Origin: an uncultured Pelagibacteraceae bacterium
GTDB lineage: Bacteria > Pseudomonadota > Alphaproteobacteria > Pelagibacterales > Pelagibacteraceae
Assembly (NCBI GenBank): GCA_902613545.1
Contig: CACMHW010000001.1
Span: forward strand, 154,501 to 218,500
Reading direction: 5' to 3'
Length of the DNA: 64,000 nt
Made by a program: the position numbers and the translations under genes. This document shows, piece by piece, positions 48,864-60,502 of the stretch (its first letter is position 1; each line of letters opens with the position of its first letter). The notes beneath the pieces are model-generated. The model saw only the letters and a program-made list of their open reading frames with translations, did no database searches and was not told the origin of the DNA.

Positions 48864-49944
48864 AAATGTAAATAAAATTGTTTTAAAGCTCGGATCTTCC
48901 ACTGTAGTCGACAGTAAAGGTGTTTTCAAAAAAAAGTGGGTAACATCTCTTATTAAAGATATAAAAAAATACGGAAAAGGAAAAAATTTTGTAATTGTTT
49001 CTTCAGGAGCAATCGCTCTTGGACAAAAATATCTAAAAATTAAAAAAGGGAAAATTAAACTGGAAATGAGTCAAGCTATTGCGGCTGTTGGGCAAATTCA
49101 TTTAGCAGGAGAATTTCAGAAACTGTTTGATAAATATAAGATTAAAACTGGCCAGATCTTAATAAGTCCAGATGATACAGAACAAAGAAGGAGAGCTATA
49201 AATGTTAGAAGAACTTTTGATAATCTATTTAAAATTAAAGCTATACCTGTAGTAAATGAAAATGACTCTACAGCCACAAGTGAAATAAAATATGGAGACA
49301 ATGATAGATTAGCAGCAAGAGTAGCACAAATTATTGGAGCTGACATGCTGATATTGTTTTCTGACGTTGATGGACTCTATGATAAATCAAAAGGTAAAAA
49401 AATTATTAGAGAGGTCTCTTCAATTAATGAGAAAATCAAATCGCTTATAGATAATAGAAAGAATAAATTTGGCTCAGGGGGAATTGCTACTAAGTTAGAT
49501 GCTGCTAAAATCTGTATGAATTCAGGTAGTCATATGTTTATTGCTAATGGAAAAATAAATAACCCGATTTTGAATATGATCAAGAATAAAAAATATACTC
49601 ATTTCTTACCAAAAATTTCTACTTTAGATGCCAGAAAAAAATGGATCATTGGCTCTCTAAATTACAATGGAACTATATATATCGACAGTGGAGCAGCTAA
49701 AGCTTTATCAAATGGCAAAAGTTTGCTCGCTGCCGGTATCACTAAGATTAATGGAAATTTTAAAAAGGGAGAAAATGTAATAATTTTAGATCAAAATAAT
49801 GTTCAGCTGGCTCGAGGATTGTCATCTTTCAGTTCTACTGAAATAGATAAAATTAAAGGTAAGCAAAGTAAAGAAATTGAGGCAATTCTTGGTTATCTCA
49901 GTAAAACTGAGGTAATTCACAAAGATGATATGGTACTATTATAA
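48853..49944 (+). CDS. proB: Glutamate 5-kinase
   Basis: Phosphorylates glutamate in the first step of proline synthesis. The 363-residue chain has the amino-acid kinase domain (KLGSSTVVDSKG, IVSSGAIALG, NENDSTATSEIKYGDNDRL, LFSDVDGLYD) and a C-terminal PUA domain from about 275. It overlaps obgE and is immediately followed by proA with no spacer. Confidence 0.96.
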   Translation: MLIKNVNKIVLKLGSSTVVDSKGVFKKKWVTSLIKDIKKYGKGKNFVIVSSGAIALGQKYLKIKKGKIKLEMSQAIAAVGQIHLAGEFQKLFDKYKIKTGQILISPDDTEQRRRAINVRRTFDNLFKIKAIPVVNENDSTATSEIKYGDNDRLAARVAQIIGADMLILFSDVDGLYDKSKGKKIIREVSSINEKIKSLIDNRKNKFGSGGIATKLDAAKICMNSGSHMFIANGKINNPILNMIKNKKYTHFLPKISTLDARKKWIIGSLNYNGTIYIDSGAAKALSNGKSLLAAGITKINGNFKKGENVIILDQNNVQLARGLSSFSSTEIDKIKGKQSKEIEAILGYLSKTEVIHKDDMVLL

Positions 49945-51186
49945 ATGGATTATTTAAAAACAATAGGAATAAATGCAAAAAAAGCCTTTAAAGATTTAAA
50001 AGGTGTGAGACACAAAAAAATAAAAAAAGTTTTAGAGAATTACAATCAATCTCTTTTGAAAAATATTAGTAAAATAATTAGAGAAAATTCAAAAGATGTT
50101 AAAAATGTCAAAAGAAAGCATTTAGTTGACAGACTTATTTTAAATAAAAAAAGAATAGAGGGTATTAGACATTCAATAAATGAAATAGCAAAGTTTCAAA
50201 ATCCAGTTGGAAGAATTTTAGAAACATGGCATAGACCAAATAATTTGAAAATAAAAAAGGTAACAACTCCGATTGGCATTATAGGTGTGATATATGAAAG
50301 CAGACCCAATGTAACTGCTGATGTTGCTGCATTATGTTTAAAATCAGGTAATTGTTCTATTTTGAGAGGTGGATCGGAAGCTTTTAATTCAAACAGATTA
50401 TTAGCTAATTTATTCAGAGATAATTTAAGAAAAAACAATATCAATCAAAATTGTGTTCAGTTTATAGAAAATAAAAATAGAAGAATAGTTAATCAGCTAT
50501 TATCAAAAATGAGTGCATATATTGATGTAATTGTTCCAAGAGGAGGAAAAGGACTGGTGGCGAAAGTTCAAAAATTTTCTAATGTGCACGTAATCGGCCA
50601 TCTCGAAGGATTGTGCCACATTTATGTTGATAAAAGTGCAAATATAAAAATGGCCAAAGATTTAATTGTTAACGCAAAAATGAGAAGAACAAGTATTTGT
50701 GGCGCAGTTGAAACCCTTCTGATCGAAGAAAAAGCTTTAACCTCACATGGTAAAGAGATAATTAATGCTCTTTTGAATTCAGGCTGTGAAGTAAGAGCTG
50801 ATAATAAAGTTAATAAACTTTTTAAAGGAAAATTGAAAAAAACCGCAGAAAAAGATTGGAAAACAGAATATCTGGATGCAATTATTTCAATCAAGTCAGT
50901 AAAAAATGTTAATGGTGCTGTCGAGCATATTTTAAAATATGGCACAATGCATACCGATAGCATTATTACTAGCAACAAAAAAAGTGCTGAGATTTTTTTA
51001 AATGGCGTTAACAGCTCCATAGCAATGCATAATGTTTCAACTCAATTTGCTGACGGCGGAGAGTTCGGTTTTGGAGGAGAAATTGGTATTTCTACAAATA
51101 AACTACCGCCTAGAGGACCTGTAGGAATAAATCAATTAACATCATATAAATATCTTGTTTCTGGAAAAGGCATTGTTAGACCATAG
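49945..51186 (+). CDS. proA: Gamma-glutamyl phosphate reductase
   Basis: NADPH-dependent second step of proline synthesis. The 413-residue chain shows TPIGIIGVIYESRPNVTAD near 108-126, LRGGSEAFNSN, IVPRGGKGLV and the catalytic cysteine region RRTSICGAVETLL near 250-262. The start codon abuts the proB stop. Confidence 0.96.
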   Translation: MDYLKTIGINAKKAFKDLKGVRHKKIKKVLENYNQSLLKNISKIIRENSKDVKNVKRKHLVDRLILNKKRIEGIRHSINEIAKFQNPVGRILETWHRPNNLKIKKVTTPIGIIGVIYESRPNVTADVAALCLKSGNCSILRGGSEAFNSNRLLANLFRDNLRKNNINQNCVQFIENKNRRIVNQLLSKMSAYIDVIVPRGGKGLVAKVQKFSNVHVIGHLEGLCHIYVDKSANIKMAKDLIVNAKMRRTSICGAVETLLIEEKALTSHGKEIINALLNSGCEVRADNKVNKLFKGKLKKTAEKDWKTEYLDAIISIKSVKNVNGAVEHILKYGTMHTDSIITSNKKSAEIFLNGVNSSIAMHNVSTQFADGGEFGFGGEIGISTNKLPPRGPVGINQLTSYKYLVSGKGIVRP

Positions 51187-51189
51187 TTA

Positions 51190-51720
51190 ATGGCAAGTAC
51201 CCAAAAAAAATTCATTGGCTTATTAGGTGGAAGTTTTGATCCTGCACACAAAGGACATTTGATTATATCAAAAATTGCTATTAAAAAATTTAAATTAAAA
51301 AAAATTTACTGGGTTATTACAAAAAAAAATCCCTTCAAAAATAAAACTTTTTATTCTCTAGATGAAAGAATTAAATACGCAAAAAAAATTACTAAAATTC
51401 ATAAGAAAATTAATATAATTTATTTAGATAACATTGTTAAATCTTCTAGAATTATTGATGTAATTAATTACTTTATTAAAAAAAAGAGAATTAGAAATAT
51501 CTATTTTATAATTGGTTCTGATAATTTAATACAACTTCACAAGTGGAAAAGCTGGAAAAAGATAGTAAAATTGGTAAAATTAATTGTTTTTTCCAGAAAA
51601 GGATATGATAGAAAGGGAATGAAATCAACTGTGGCTAAAAAATTAAAAAAAAGAATATCATTTATAAAAAATAAGCCAATAAATATATCATCAACTCAAT
51701 TAAGAAAGCAGACAAAATAG
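51190..51720 (+). CDS. nadD: Nicotinate-nucleotide adenylyltransferase
   Basis: Forms deamido-NAD from nicotinate mononucleotide and ATP. The 176-residue nucleotidyltransferase has GLLGGSFDPAHKGHLIIS near 10-27, with the HxGH-type motif, FIIGSDNL near 103-110 and the C-terminal ISSTQLRK. Usual neighbour of rsfS. Confidence 0.93.
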   Translation: MASTQKKFIGLLGGSFDPAHKGHLIISKIAIKKFKLKKIYWVITKKNPFKNKTFYSLDERIKYAKKITKIHKKINIIYLDNIVKSSRIIDVINYFIKKKRIRNIYFIIGSDNLIQLHKWKSWKKIVKLVKLIVFSRKGYDRKGMKSTVAKKLKKRISFIKNKPINISSTQLRKQTK

Positions 51721-51728
51721 AATATTTA

Positions 51729-52076
51729 ATGGGAATTACTGATATTAAAAATAATATTGAAAAAATATTAGATGATAATAAAGCTCAAAATATATCATGC
51801 ATTGACTTAAAAAATAAATCATACATAGCAGATTATATGGTTATAGCTTCCGGGACATCTTCAAGGCATTTGCAGGCATTATCTGAAATTCTTGTAGCAC
51901 AATTAAAAAAATTAGGAATAGACAATTGTCGTCTTGAGGGAAAAGATAGTAGCGACTGGAAATTAGTTGATGCACATGATGTAATTGTGCATATTTTTCA
52001 TCCAGAAAAAAGAAAATTTTATGATCTTGAAAAAATGTGGTCAGAGGAAATACCAAAAGAAAAGGCCATGATATGA
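51729..52076 (+). CDS. rsfS: Ribosome silencing factor
   Basis: Binds L14 and blocks subunit joining in starvation. The 115-residue sequence carries YMVIASGTSSRHLQALSE and EGKDSSDWKLVDAHDVIVHIF, the two family signatures. The stop overlaps the ctpA start (ATGA). Confidence 0.94.
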   Translation: MGITDIKNNIEKILDDNKAQNISCIDLKNKSYIADYMVIASGTSSRHLQALSEILVAQLKKLGIDNCRLEGKDSSDWKLVDAHDVIVHIFHPEKRKFYDLEKMWSEEIPKEKAMI

Positions 52077-53209
52077 AAAAATTTTTAATTTTATTAGTTT
52101 TTTTTTTCAATTTATCTTCTACTTTAGTAAATTCAAAAAATAATCTTTATGAAAAAATTGATCTTTTTGGTGAAGTCTTAGAAAATATTAAAAAAGAATA
52201 TGTTGATGATGTAAATCAAGCTGAAATGATGGACTCAGCCATTAATGGGGTCCTCCAATCTTTAGATCCTTACTCGGCTTACATGAGCCCAGAACTTTTT
52301 AAAGAAATGCAAACTGATACGAAAGGTGAATTTGGCGGATTAGGAATAGAAATTGGTATGGAGGCTGGAGTGGTGAAAGTAATCTCTCCTATAGATGATA
52401 CTCCTGCAGCAAAAGCTGGTATTAAAGCTGGAGACTACATTGTAAAAATCGGAAACAAACAAGTGCAAGGCAAATCTCTGCTGGAAGCTGTAAAGTTAAT
52501 GAGAGGTCCAGTTGGAACTTCAATTGAACTTACGATAAGACGTAAAAATGTAAAAAAACCTTTAGAATTCAAAATTATAAGAAAAATAATCGAGGTACAG
52601 TCAGTAAGTGCTAAGCTCTTAGGCAAGGATAAAAATTTAGGTTACATAAGACTTAAATCGTTTAACGAAAACAGTGATAAACAAGTTCTTAAATCTGTGA
52701 AAGAATTTGAAAAAAAAACTAAGATTAAAGGTTATGTGTTTGATTTAAGGAACAATCCGGGTGGATTATTAACTCAAGCAATAAATATAACTGATTTTTT
52801 TCTAGAGGATGGAGAAATAGTTTCCACTAAAGGAAGAAAAATTTCAGAAACTAGAAAATTTTTTGCAAGGAAAGGAGACGCAATTAAAGGTAAACCAATT
52901 GTTGTTATGATCAACAATGGATCAGCCTCTGCCTCTGAAATATTTGCTGGAGCTTTAAAAGATCATAAAAGGGCTATAATACTTGGTGAAAATTCTTACG
53001 GTAAAGGATCAGTTCAATCAATAATACCTTTACAAAATGGTGGAGGAATGAGACTTACTATCTCAAAATATTACTTACCATCTGGTAAATCTATATCAGA
53101 GGTTGGTGTTACACCTGACATATTTGTGGAAGAAGAAGGTGAAGATTTTCTAATTAATTCCGATAGAGACAACCAACTAAACTACGCTATAAAACTTTTT
53201 AGTTCTTAA
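52073..53209 (+). CDS. ctpA: C-terminal processing peptidase (S41 family)
   Basis: Periplasmic serine protease that trims protein C-termini. I use the ATG at 52073 (378 residues), which gives a signal peptide (1-21, ending VNS); a start at 52037 would hide it. The PDZ domain spans about 87-160 (GGLGIEIGMEAGVVKV, AGIKAGDYIVKI). The catalytic serine is in GSASASE (283-289) and Lys311 in SYGKGSVQ. It follows rsfS by overlap and precedes rppH by 5 bases. Confidence 0.94.
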   Translation: MKKFLILLVFFFNLSSTLVNSKNNLYEKIDLFGEVLENIKKEYVDDVNQAEMMDSAINGVLQSLDPYSAYMSPELFKEMQTDTKGEFGGLGIEIGMEAGVVKVISPIDDTPAAKAGIKAGDYIVKIGNKQVQGKSLLEAVKLMRGPVGTSIELTIRRKNVKKPLEFKIIRKIIEVQSVSAKLLGKDKNLGYIRLKSFNENSDKQVLKSVKEFEKKTKIKGYVFDLRNNPGGLLTQAINITDFFLEDGEIVSTKGRKISETRKFFARKGDAIKGKPIVVMINNGSASASEIFAGALKDHKRAIILGENSYGKGSVQSIIPLQNGGGMRLTISKYYLPSGKSISEVGVTPDIFVEEEGEDFLINSDRDNQLNYAIKLFSS

Positions 53210-53214
53210 CTTTC

Positions 53215-53685
53215 ATGAGTAAAATAAAGCTTCCTATGCGCCATGGTGTTGGTGTGATTATATTGAACAAAAAAAACGAGGTTTTTGTTGGAAAAAGAAA
53301 AGATAATCCAATAGATAAATGGCAAATGCCGCAGGGTGGAATTGACTATGGTGAAGATTATATATCAGCCATGAAGAGAGAGCTTTTAGAGGAGACAAGT
53401 ATTAAAAATATTAAAATATTGAAAGAAATTGATGGATTTTTTGAATATCAGCTTCCTAGTAATTTAATTGGTATTATTTGGAAAGGAAAATTTAGAGGAC
53501 AAAGACAGAAGTGGTTTATTGCAAGATTTACTGGAGATGAAAAAGAAATAAATTTAAATACTCAACATCCAGAATTTATTGAATGGAAATGGATATTGCC
53601 CGACAAACTACCAGAGGTAATCGTAAATTTTAAAAAAGAAATGTATATTAAACTATTAAAGAATATAAAGGAATTTATAGGCTAA
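53215..53685 (+). CDS. rppH: RNA pyrophosphohydrolase (Nudix)
   Basis: Removes pyrophosphate from mRNA 5' ends to start decay. The 156-residue protein has the Nudix box GGIDYGEDYISAMKRELLEE near 41-60, preceded by KWQMPQGG. QRQKWFIARF near 101-110 is typical of the RppH/NudH subgroup. The end overlaps convergent atpC by 11 bases. Confidence 0.93.
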   Translation: MSKIKLPMRHGVGVIILNKKNEVFVGKRKDNPIDKWQMPQGGIDYGEDYISAMKRELLEETSIKNIKILKEIDGFFEYQLPSNLIGIIWKGKFRGQRQKWFIARFTGDEKEINLNTQHPEFIEWKWILPDKLPEVIVNFKKEMYIKLLKNIKEFIG

Positions 53686-54060
53686 AATTTTTTAATGTAT
53701 TAATTTTATAGGACAACAAATATTTTTCTTTATCTGTAATTTCACTTTCTCTCATTCTCTTTTCAGCATTTGCAATAAGAGCTTCTTTCGATCCTTTATT
53801 TATTTCGGATATATTTTTTGCAGTTGATGATAAGATTAAAAGATTGTTGTTTGCAAATTCCACTATTCCTTCCTCAACAAAAAATTCTTCATTTGTATCT
53901 TTAATTTTGATTTTTCCTGGTCTTAAAAAGGTAATCAAAGGAATATGGTCTTTTAAAATCCCCATTTCACCCTCATACGCAGGGATTATTACTTCAGTAG
54001 TATCCTTTTTCATTATTGATTTATCAGGAGAAATTATTTCAAATGTAAATTTGTCTGACA

Positions 54061-54061
<1 letters not shown>
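53675..54061 (-). CDS. atpC: ATP synthase F1 epsilon subunit
   Basis: Rotor subunit of ATP synthase with regulatory C-terminus. The 128-residue sequence starts FEIISPDKSIMKKDTTEVIIPAYEGEMGIL, the epsilon beta-sandwich, and ends with a helical part. The start overlaps the atpD stop by one base (TAATG). It is last in the atpHAGDC order. Confidence 0.93.
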
Positions 54062-56359
<2,298 letters not shown>

Positions 56360-56360
<1 letters not shown>

Positions 56361-57889
56361 CAACTTTTACCTTTTTTGTGTTCTAATATAACTTGAGAAA
56401 GAATTTTTTCATTATCTTCATCAAGTTTTCCAGATGATTGAATCGCATCGATTATTTCAGGTTTGTTAGATTTTATTTTTTCAACAATATCTTTCTCAAA
56501 ATCTTTAATTTTGCTTAAGTCAACGTCATCTAAATAACCTTTTACCCCAGTAAATACAGATATAACTTGCTCTGCGACTGTCATAGGCGAATATTGATCT
56601 TGCTTTAAAAGCTCTGTCAGTTTTGCACCTCTGTTAAGTAATTGTTGCGTTGATGCATCCAAATCAGAACCAAACTGAGCAAAAGCAGCCATTTCTCTAT
56701 ATTGTGCTAGTTCTAGTTTTATCGAACCTGCTACTTTTTTCATAGCCTTTGTTTGAGCTGCTGACCCAACTCTAGATACAGATAAACCTACGTTAACAGC
56801 TGGTCGTATACCTTGATTGAATAGTTCTGTTTCTAAAAAAATCTGCCCGTCAGTAATGGATATCACATTAGTAGGGATATATGCTGACACGTCTCCAGCT
56901 TGAGTTTCAATAATAGGTAAAGCTGTTAAAGATCCTCCTCCACTCTTTTCATTTAATTTAGCAGCACGCTCTAGTAGTCTACTATGTAGATAAAATACGT
57001 CACCTGGATAAGCTTCTCTACCTGGAGGTCTTCTCAGTAATAAAGACATCTGTCTGTACGCAACAGCTTGTTTTGATAAATCATCGTAAACAATTAAAGC
57101 ATGCATACCGTTGTCTCTAAAAAATTCGCCTATAGTACAACCTGTATAAGGAGCTAAAAATTGTAACGGTGCAGAATCTGATGCTGTAGCTGCAACTATT
57201 GTTGTATATTTCAATGCTCCAGCTTCTTCCAATGTTTTAGTAATTTGAGCGACTGTGGATCGTTTCTGACCTATTGCAACGTAAACGCAATATAATTTTT
57301 TCTTTTCATCTGAAGACTCGTTAATTTTTTTTTGATTAATAATTGCATCAATAGCCACGGCTGTTTTACCAGTTTGTCTATCACCGATTATTAATTCTCT
57401 TTGACCTCTGCCAATAGGGATAAGTGAGTCTATTGATTTTAATCCTGTCTGCATAGGTTCGTTTACGGATTGTCTTGGAATAATGCCTGGAGCTTTAACT
57501 TCAACTCTTTTTCTAGTTTTCGCTGAGAGCGGACCTTTGCCATCTATTGGAACACCTAAACCATCCACAACTCTTCCAAGAAGCTCTTTACCAACTGGAA
57601 CATCTACAATTGCATTAGTTCGTTTTATAGTGTCGCCCTCTTTTATATTTCTATCATCACCAAAAATTACAACACCAACATTGTCATTTTCTAAATTCAA
57701 TGCCATTCCTTTTGATCCATCTTCAAACTCTACCATCTCACCAGCTTGCACATTATCTAACCCATAAACACGTGCAATACCGTCTCCAACAGATAAAACT
57801 TTTCCTATCTCTGATACTTCTGCTTTCTCACCAAAATTTTTTATTTGATCTTTTAATAGTTTTGTTACTTCTGAAGGATTAATAGTCAT
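56360..57889 (-). CDS. atpA: ATP synthase F1 alpha subunit
   Basis: Non-catalytic nucleotide-binding subunit, 509 residues. P-loop [10 protein letters not shown] near 170-179, [13 protein letters not shown] near 201-213, [26 protein letters not shown]-type block near 283-308 (shortened here), and the C-terminal [12 protein letters not shown]. Order is atpH-atpA-atpG-atpD-atpC. Confidence 0.98.
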
Positions 57890-57890
57890 A

Positions 57891-58448
57891 TTAATTTTCT
57901 AACATTGCTTGTTCATATTTTTTTAGCTTATTTTTAATAGATGTATCAATCATAAAACTTCCCAATTGAAGCTTTAAACCTCCAATTAAATTTTTATCTA
58001 CGATATAATCAAACTTTAATGTTGCTCCCATTGATAGGGATAATTCTTTATTTATCTTATCGAGATCAGATTGGGATAGTTCTTTTGATGAAATTAACGA
58101 AGCTTTAATTTCACCTCTCTTTTTTAAGCATAGCTTTAAAAAACTTTCAAATATTTTTTCTACAAAAAAAATTCTTCTTTTTTCTATAAGTAATAAAAAA
58201 AAGTTTTTTAAATTTTTGGAAAAATCAAATTTTTCAGCTAATATATTTATCACCTTATTTTGCTGATCAATACTTTGAGTTGGGTCTTTAAGAAAGTTTT
58301 TAACTTCTGGGCTTATTTTAATAAGTGATTGGAAATTTTTTATATCGCTCTCCGTTTTGTCTAATTCGTTGAATTCTTTTGTAACTTCAAATAAAGCACG
58401 AGAATATCTTTCTGAAGTTTCAGTTGAGAAAGATTTATTTGAGCTCAT
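57891..58448 (-). CDS. atpH: ATP synthase F1 delta subunit
   Basis: Peripheral-stalk subunit (OSCP-type) of 185 residues. It shows [18 protein letters not shown] near 15-32 and the C-terminal [22 protein letters not shown] near 150-171, the family signature. First gene of the F1 operon; F0 genes are not in the window, as is usual in alphaproteobacteria. Confidence 0.93.
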   Translation of the reverse strand: MSSNKSFSTETSERYSRALFEVTKEFNELDKTESDIKNFQSLIKISPEVKNFLKDPTQSIDQQNKVINILAEKFDFSKNLKNFFLLLIEKRRIFFVEKIFESFLKLCLKKRGEIKASLISSKELSQSDLDKINKELSLSMGATLKFDYIVDKNLIGGLKLQLGSFMIDTSIKNKLKKYEQAMLEN

Positions 58449-58502
58449 TTTTTAATTGTCAGATTTTAATGTGAAATATGCAGAGGTCGTACCATAAGAG
58501 TA

Positions 58503-58518
58503 TAACTTGATCAAGTTA
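58503..58518. promoter_or_regulatory. Perfect 16-base palindrome upstream of atpH
   Basis: TAACTTGATCAAGTTA reads identically on both strands. It lies 55 bases before the atpH start, in the 82-base gap after priA. On the minus strand TATACT follows directly (58503-58498 region), so the dyad sits where a regulator would block or assist RNA polymerase. Confidence 0.45.
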
Positions 58519-58530
58519 CCAATTTTGAAA

Positions 58531-60474
58531 TTAAGCAAAGTTGATAGGATCAACATCAACTGTAAGTTTTATTTTTGGTGAGATTTTTAGCCCATTTAGT
58601 ACATTTGTGATTTTTTTTTGCAACATAGACTGATTATTGAACCTTATTAATAATCTTGATCTAAAATTTTTTTTAATCTTTAACAAAGGTGAGTCTACAG
58701 GTCCTAGAACTTCGAGATTATTTATTTGATTTAATTTCAATTTAATCTCTCTAGCTCCTTGTAAGCTTAGACTTCTATCTTTAGATGATATAATTATTGC
58801 AATAAGTCTAATAAATGGAGGTAGATTATTTTTTTCTCTAAGTACTAGCTCATTTTTCAAAAGATCTTCAAATTTATTTTTGATTAGTTCATTAAGAGTG
58901 AAATCTTGCGGAGTGAGTGTTTGATATATTATTAAAGACTTCGAGCTAAATCTACCAGCTCTTCCACTTAACTGATGGTATAACTGAATATTTTTTTCTG
59001 TTGTCCTTAAATCGTAACCCCTTCCTGAAAAGTCAGCATCTATTACTACGATACAATTTAATTTTGGGAAATTGAAACCTTTTGAAATCATTTGAGTCCC
59101 TACCAAAATATCTATTTTATTTTCATTAATTGCATTAAAAAGATTTTTTGTTCTTTCTTTAGTTTTTAAATAATCACTTGAAAAAATACTTGCCTTGTAA
59201 GAAGGAAATATTTCTTTTACTTCATCAAATATTTTTTCTACACCTGGACCATACATTACAAAATCACAATTATCTTTTTTTTTACATTTTGCTTCGATTT
59301 TTTTTTCAAAAGAACAATGATGGCAAACTGCTCTTTTTTTAAATTTATGAAATGTAAGATATAGTGAACAGTTTGGACATGTATGCTTATAACCACATTT
59401 TTTGCATATCAAATATGGAGCAAATCCTCTTCTATTAATAAAAAACAAAACCTGATCACCTCTATCTAAAAATTTTTTTACAATATCAATAGTTTCTTCC
59501 GCAATAAATTTATTTTTAATTTTATTCAAATTTAGGTTAATTATTTTAGTTTCGGGTAGAGGGTAATCCTTAAATCTTTTCAAAATCTTTATATGTCTAT
59601 ATTTTTTATTCTTAATATTATTATATGTTTCTATTGAAGGAATAGATGAAACTAAATGTACAGGGATATTTTCAAAGTAAGCTCTAGATATCGCCATATC
59701 TCTAGCATTATAGATAACACCTTCATCTTGTTTGTAAGATGCATCGTGCTCTTCATCTACGATTATAATTCCAAGTTTTTTGAATGGCAAAAGTAAAGCT
59801 GACCTCGCTCCAACTAATATTTTTATTTTATTACTAATTAAGCCCTTCCAAATAATCCTTTTTTGTTTTGGTGTTATCTTAGAATGCCAAATAGCAGGTT
59901 GAAAACCAAAAAAATCTTCAAATCTTGATTTAAAATCATTTGTTAAAAATATTTCAGGTAAAAGCACTAATGCTTGATTTTTTTTTTCTATAATTTTTTT
60001 TATACGCTCAAAATAAACTAGAGTTTTTCCTGAACCAGTTGTACCTTGTAAAACTGATACGTCAAATTTATTATCAATTTTTTCAAGAAACTTAAGTGCA
60101 TCTGCCTGCTCAGGATTTAGTTTGAAAAATTTTTTTTTTGTTTTTTTTGCAACTGCCAATTTGTCATTTTTTTTAATAAATTTATCTGAATTTCCGATGA
60201 CCATTTTTAAAACAAGTCCAATAGGAACCATATTATACGATGCGAACCATTCGATAAAATCAATCAACTTTCTATTAATTGAGTAGTTTGTCTTATTTGC
60301 AATATCTTTAATTTTAATATTTTTTGGTTCTGAATAATTATTTTTCCAAATTACACCTATTTCCTTTTTAGAACCGAATGGTACTTCCACTAGACTTCCA
60401 ATTTTAGTTTCGGTTTTTGAATTGTAAGTAAATGGAAAATTAAAAACCTTAGGCAACAATACTTGTGCTTTCAT
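58531..60474 (-). CDS. priA: Primosomal replication-restart helicase
   Basis: Reloads the replisome at stalled forks. The 647-residue protein is somewhat shorter than the E. coli enzyme (732). It has the N-terminal DNA-binding part, Walker A GTTGSGKT (144-151), IIVDEEHDASYKQ near 235-247, and the zinc-binding cysteine series CKKCGYKHTCPNCSLYL near 358-374 and CHHC. QLSGRAGRFS lies in the C-terminal helicase half. All eight zinc cysteines seem present, counting the KCKKKDNC segment. Confidence 0.94.
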   Translation of the reverse strand: MKAQVLLPKVFNFPFTYNSKTETKIGSLVEVPFGSKKEIGVIWKNNYSEPKNIKIKDIANKTNYSINRKLIDFIEWFASYNMVPIGLVLKMVIGNSDKFIKKNDKLAVAKKTKKKFFKLNPEQADALKFLEKIDNKFDVSVLQGTTGSGKTLVYFERIKKIIEKKNQALVLLPEIFLTNDFKSRFEDFFGFQPAIWHSKITPKQKRIIWKGLISNKIKILVGARSALLLPFKKLGIIIVDEEHDASYKQDEGVIYNARDMAISRAYFENIPVHLVSSIPSIETYNNIKNKKYRHIKILKRFKDYPLPETKIINLNLNKIKNKFIAEETIDIVKKFLDRGDQVLFFINRRGFAPYLICKKCGYKHTCPNCSLYLTFHKFKKRAVCHHCSFEKKIEAKCKKKDNCDFVMYGPGVEKIFDEVKEIFPSYKASIFSSDYLKTKERTKNLFNAINENKIDILVGTQMISKGFNFPKLNCIVVIDADFSGRGYDLRTTEKNIQLYHQLSGRAGRFSSKSLIIYQTLTPQDFTLNELIKNKFEDLLKNELVLREKNNLPPFIRLIAIIISSKDRSLSLQGAREIKLKLNQINNLEVLGPVDSPLLKIKKNFRSRLLIRFNNQSMLQKKITNVLNGLKISPKIKLTVDVDPINFA

Positions 60475-60502
60475 GCATCAATAGTATTAGAATTTTTTTT
60501 TT

